Positions 59,392 to 64,000 of a DNA stretch of 64,000 bases are shown here, in pieces. The translations under genes and the position numbers were made by a program. This stretch comes from Lunularia cruciata (Eukaryota; Streptophyta; Marchantiopsida; Lunulariales; Lunulariaceae). Position 1 is the first letter of the stretch. Every line of letters begins with the position of its first letter. Location: NCBI GenBank assembly GCA_948567375.1, contig OX419760.1:31248001-31312000 (forward strand). The letters are read 5' to 3'. A model generated the notes under the pieces. The model saw only the letters and a list, made by a program, of their open reading frames with translations, was not told where the DNA came from and searched no databases.

Positions 59392-61815
59392 CTAGTACGG
59401 CCCCATTTTCCTGAGAAAGACTGCCCGTTGTTCCGGGTCCATCCCCTCAGGACAATGGAGAGTATGGAGATAATGATATTCAGCTGCATACCTCATACTT
59501 TGCATTGCTGATAAGTGATACAACTCTTCGTCAGGGAACTGATCGTCAATTTCCCACTCATGGTCTTGAGTTTCTAACCTGGACGAGAAATCCGCATTCG
59601 AATGCAAAGCTCCCTTCCTTACTTGTACAGTATACGTGAACTCTTGTAACAACAAGATCCATCTTGCAATTTGCCCGGATAAATCTGCCTTCTTGACCAA
59701 ATGTTGCAATGCGTAATGGTCAACATAGAAGACAAACTCGTACCCCAATAGATAATGGCAAAATTTCTTGTAGGCATACACCATTCCGAGTGCTTCTCTT
59801 TCAATCATCGAATAGTTCTTTTCAGAAACTAAAAGTTGTTGGCTGGCATAATACACCGGGTAGTCCTTCTTCTTTTTGTCCTTTTGACTTAAGACGACTC
59901 CGATGGCCATGGACAAAGTGTCCACATATACATGGAAAGGGACGTCCCAATTCGGGGCCCTCATAATTGGTGCTTCAACCAGCTTCTTCTTCAACACCTG
60001 GAAAGCTTCTTCTTGATTTGCTTCCCACATATAGTCTTTGGATTTCTTGAGAAGCTTTGTAAGTGGTGCAGCAAGCACTGCATAGTTTGACACAAAGTGT
60101 TTGTAATATCCGACATGTCCCAAGAAGGCTCTTAGCTCCCCGATGTTCTTCGGGGATTCCAAAGCTGTGATTATCTTGACCTTCTCAACATCGACTTCAA
60201 TACCTCGGCTTGACACCCAATGCCCCAGAAGAATTCCTTCCTTCATTGCAAAGAAGCATTTCTCTGGGTGTAATGACAAGCCGGCAAAACGACACCTTTC
60301 AAAAGTTTGGCGAAGGTAATCTAAATGTACATCTCTTTGCCCAAACACACAAAAGTCATCAATGAAAACTTCCACAAATTTGTGCAGGAAATCTTTGAAG
60401 ATTGAATTCATCATCCGTTGGAAAGTAGCAGGAGCATTACACAACCCAAAGGGCATTTGATTGTAAGCAAAAGTTCCCCAATTGGTTGTGAATGTAGTTT
60501 TATCCTTGTCCTCTTCTCAAATGGATACTTGATTGTACCCTAAATATCCATCGAGAAAACTATAACAAGGATGACCAACTACCTGATCTAAAATTGTATT
60601 AGTAAAAGGCAAGGGATGATGATCTTTCCTTGTGACTGCGTTCAACTTCCGGATGTCTTGGTACACTCCGATCTTCCCTATTTTCTTCTTCGGAACAATG
60701 ATAATGGAGGACACCCATTCACTGCTTAAGATAGGGAAGATGATTCCGGCCCCTAAGTACTTATCGATTTCCTCTTTCACCAACAGCGAGTACTTTGGGT
60801 TTAGGCGGTATTGACGCTGCCAAACCGGAACTGCATCTTCAACCAGATCAATCCGGTGTTCTCCGAATTCTTGTGGAATACCCGGCATTTGATCAATAGA
60901 CCAGGCAAATACATCATGGAATTCTATAAACAGGGCAGTGTATCCTGCCAACTCCTCTGAAGTGACTGTCTTCGAGATTTTCAAAAATTTTCCTTCAGTT
61001 AATAAAACATCTTGACAGTCATTGGGGTTGATGACGCCTTCAACATGGCTTACTCGGCTTAACCCGAGGCTAGCTGCCATCAAACCCCCTTCCTCCAAGT
61101 CAGGTTCACCCGAGGCAAGGTCATATGGGTCTTCGTTTTTGACATCCACCTCATAGCATTCCAAGTAATTAACTTGGACTTTGTCTTCGGATTCGTCCTC
61201 CTCTTCCAACAAACTTGTTTCCCCGAGGTGAGGAACTTCCGTCCAACTCACAGTCACCAGCTTTTGATCTTCGGACAAAATGTCCTTGAATCTTAACTTT
61301 TGCTGGTGCCAATCCACCACAACTTGGGCGCTATACAACCAGGGTCTTCCAATCAACAGAGGGTAACCAATCTTTGTCACTAGTTGCAACACGATGTAGT
61401 TCAACTTGAAGGGTACTCCTCCAATGGTTGTAGTGATGTTTGACAGCATGCCCAAAGCCCGTCTCCTGGTTTGGTTTGCAAACTTCAACACCCAGGGTGT
61501 TGGTTCAAACGTGTGATACCCAAGTTGATTTGCAGTATCTTCTGTCATGACGTTCACACCGGACCCAAAGTCAATGGGTATCGATGTGATCATGTACCTT
61601 GCAATCTCCACATCTACCTCGGGAGATCCCGAATCTTCTTGTTCAATATGATAGATAGCAAGCAGGTCCTTCTTTGACATCGACCTCACCTTCTTGAGTG
61701 TCGAATTCAGCTGCCTCTTGTACAGCTTGTTATCTTCCCACAATTGCTTGAATGTAGCATTGGCATTTGTGGCTGCCAAATCTGCTACAATATCGTATTG
61801 GGGAACTCCTCCCAA
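59392..61815 (-). pseudogene. Ty3/gypsy protease, reverse transcriptase and RNase H with one in-frame stop
   Basis: One frame runs from 61,815 to 59,392, broken only by a TGA at 60,517-60,519. Protease: IPIDFGSGVNVMTEDTA, the D-x-G retropepsin motif (the residue after Asp is Phe), with the second motif LLIGRPWL. RT: KYLGAGIIFPILSSEWVSS, VPKKKIGKIGVYQDIRKLN, SFLDGYLGYNQVSI, the stop, then FTTNWGTFAYNQMPFGLCNA, FIDDFCVFG and LRAFLGHVGYYK. RNase H: FHVYVDTLSMAIGVVLSQ, REALGMVYAYKKF and HSNADFSSRLE, with several catalytic positions intact. Upstream, the ORF at 62,222-61,785 overlaps it by 31 bp in another frame, with a 1-nt shift near GGGAGGAG. Confidence 0.92.
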
Positions 61816-63840
61816 TTGACCGTCTTCGCTTTCAGCTTCGGGTCCAAAGTCTCTCCATGTTCCCTCTTGACTTCGGGATGCTTCAAAATGGTAACGGGCT
61901 TGCTAATGGCCTTAGCCCGAGGTTCCTTGGGTTGGCCTACCTTGGCTTGGATCAGACCCTTTACTTCGGATTGGATGTCCGCCGGAAAAACTGGAGACTT
62001 TGTCTTCGTCTCCTCTTCCAAACTCAGTTCCCGAGTCCTGGGTAGTGCCTCCTTTAGTTCTTTCTGCAAGGCTTTAGCTTTGGCTTTTGCAAGGATCTTT
62101 TCCTCCTTGGTAGAAAGAATTGCTTTTGGGCGCAGTCTCTTTGCCTTTCTAGAAGACGATGAGGTCGTACTCAGCTCTTTGGGATCATGCTTCTTCTTGC
62201 TGGAGCGTGTCTCAAGTTTCAAAATTTCAAGGTCCGGCCATTCTCCTTCCGAGGCCGGACTCCCTTCTTGAGGTCTCTCTTCCTCAAGAGTGATACAATT
62301 TACATTAGTATCCTCCTTTGGCTGAATTGCTGCACGCTCAACGGGGGTCTATACATACTTTACAGGCGGCTTTGGGTTTGGTGGGTGAGGGCATTGGTTG
62401 CCCGTATGCCCCGATCCTTTACAATTTCCGCATAGGGGAACATACCCAATTTGCCTTCTTGGGTCGAGACAGTTTGGAGACCAATGTCCCATTGAGCCAC
62501 AATTATAACAGGCTCTACGTGCAACATTCTGAGGGTGATTCTGGTTGCTCATCAGTGGTCTTCATGGAGGAGCATTGGGGTTATAATCCCTTGGTCCAAA
62601 CCTCAGACCTTGGTATGATGTGTTCGCTTGAGGCTGTACGTCTTGTGTTTGGTACACAGCCTCTTTGTCCTCTTCTTGGTTCCATCCCAAAATCCATTCA
62701 ATTTGCTGCACCAAGAATGCATTACAAGTATTGCATTTGGTGTTTGCATGGCCTGATTTGCCACATGCGGTGCACCATACATTTGATCTCCCAAATGCTG
62801 GGGCCTTCCTTCTGTCCTTAGCCCCAATCATCTGGATCTTGAAATCCAAAAACTCCTTGATGAGGGCATCCAGCTTGGTATCCGCCTTATTTACACTCTT
62901 TGCTGGAGGAGTCACTGGTTTCTTACCCCCACGTCTTCTGACTTGTCTTGGCTTTGATTCTTCTTTGGATTCCAAAGAAGAGCTCAAAGACGTGGAGGAC
63001 TAGTTCGAAGAAGGGGATGTGTTGCGTGAAGCTCTCCTTCTGGGCTTCTTGCCTTTCTTCTCCCGATTTCTCCGGTTACCGGCAGAGTGAGAGTGTGCCG
63101 CCTCGTAACAAGCGACATGTTTGAGTACTTTGTCAAAGGAAGTTACATTCCTCTCCCTTGCAAAGAATCGTATCTCTAGTGAAAGTCCCCCGAGGAACCA
63201 GGTAATGGCTTGGGAATCGGAGTAACCCACCACCCTCGATTGCTTGGGAACTCAGTTCAATAGTGCCATGAACCGCTCAGAGTAGTCTCTCAACTTCTCC
63301 TTCTTGCCTTGGTCTAAATTGTTGAGTGCCGCGAAGACACTCGTGTTGTTATCAACCTCCCGGAATTGTTCTAGGAAGTTGTTTCTCAAGTCTGCCCAGT
63401 CCGCTGGTACGAACTCCTTCTGGGTCACATGGGTATACTAGCTCTGAGCTTTCTTTCAGAGCAAACTTGGGAAAATTCTCAGTCGATCTGCAAAGTCATG
63501 CTCCTTGTTAGCAAAGGAGATGACCTTCGAATTCTTTGATGAATTCATCGGGGTCTTTGTCTTGTTCTGTCCCCTTGTACTGCTGATAGGCGTGTCGGGT
63601 GATGGGCAACGAAGTCATCATTTGATGCACTGGATCGGCTGAGGTAGTGCTGCACTTGACGGAATTGAAGGATTAGCTGGTATCGACACCGTGTTGTCAG
63701 CCCAAGGGTTCCAATTTGTCAAATTCAAGGTGGGGTCTTCTTTGACAATTTCTGCTATGAAGGTGTTGACTTCAACCCGAGTGGAAGATTCAGGATCAAC
63801 AACTTTGATTGGTTCTTCAAAATTCCTTCGGGACAATCAA
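61785..63840 (-). pseudogene. Ty3/gypsy gag with three zinc knuckles (frame-broken)
   Basis: Frames at 63,836-63,618, 63,233-63,000, 62,987-62,562, 62,552-62,349 and 62,222-61,785 together form a gag. GTEQDKDPDEFIKEFE near 63,560 and DSQAITWFLGGLSLEIRFFA at about 63,210 match the retrotransposon gag domain. Knuckles: CTACGKSGHANTKC, CYNCGSMGHWSPNC and CGNCKGSGHTGNQC, all CCHC and intact. A Lys-rich linker (KILAKAKAKALQKELKEAL) precedes the protease. The 5' LTR lies beyond the window edge; 63,841-64,000 shows no recognised domain. Confidence 0.85.
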
Positions 63841-64000
63841 GGAATCGTTCATAGAAGATGTTGACACTCGTCTTTAGCAAGTGTTCGTGCTGTCTTTTCT
63901 CAAACAAAGTTCTTCAAGGACACAACTTCCTTTACAGCTCTAAGGGAAGTTGGTGTACTGGGCCGCAATGCATATGTTTGGCCGCTCGATTCTTTCTTGT

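Overview
The window is nuclear DNA from a eukaryote, almost certainly a land plant. It has two intron-containing genes with consensus GT/AG junctions, a plant-type O-fucosyltransferase, a GEX2-like filamin-repeat membrane protein, a nuclear tRNA-Gln, and large nested tracts of Ty1/copia and Ty3/gypsy LTR retrotransposons. I cannot name the species. Short introns beside roughly 45 kb of retroelement debris, and a gypsy-associated PHD-finger ORF, fit a bryophyte, lycophyte or fern at least as well as a seed plant; that is inference.

Region 1 (1-13.3 kb, + strand): most of a large gene that enters from the left. From splice sites and phase I reconstruct 21 exons. They encode about eleven filamin/Ig-like repeats (one per exon, all phase 1-1), then cadherin-like extracellular modules, one transmembrane helix, and a Pro/Asp-rich cytoplasmic tail with DPF motifs. 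Three two-exon units (818-4755) are tandem copies that also share intron sequence. An intact tRNA-Gln(CUG) gene lies in one intron.

Region 2 (about 14.0-22.65 kb): a decayed Ty1/copia element (+), split by an insertion at about 15.41-18.78 kb. From 22.65 to 30.87 kb I recognise no gene.

Region 3 (30.87-33.89 kb, +): a complete six-exon gene for a 542-residue type II membrane O-fucosyltransferase-like protein. From 33.9 to 38.7 kb the sequence turns AT-rich and holds no gene, but has a perfect 31-bp hairpin at 36.66 kb.

Region 4 (38.7-64 kb): nested LTR retrotransposons. Three further copies of an LTR-plus-coiled-coil-ORF module (38.7, 41.2 and 53.7 kb) match the one inside the copia element. 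There are also a + strand gypsy gag (43.7-45.4 kb), a minus-strand gypsy pol with its 3' LTR (45.4-48.55 kb), a chromovirus fragment (48.56-50.37 kb), a + strand PHD-finger ORF split by a solo LTR with dense heat-shock-element motifs (50.4-51.25 kb), and a better-preserved minus-strand gypsy gag-pol (57.6-63.84 kb) split by another solo LTR with an AGTC target duplication.

The two cellular genes show no functional link to each other. The rest records successive insertions, whose order can be read from which element interrupts which.
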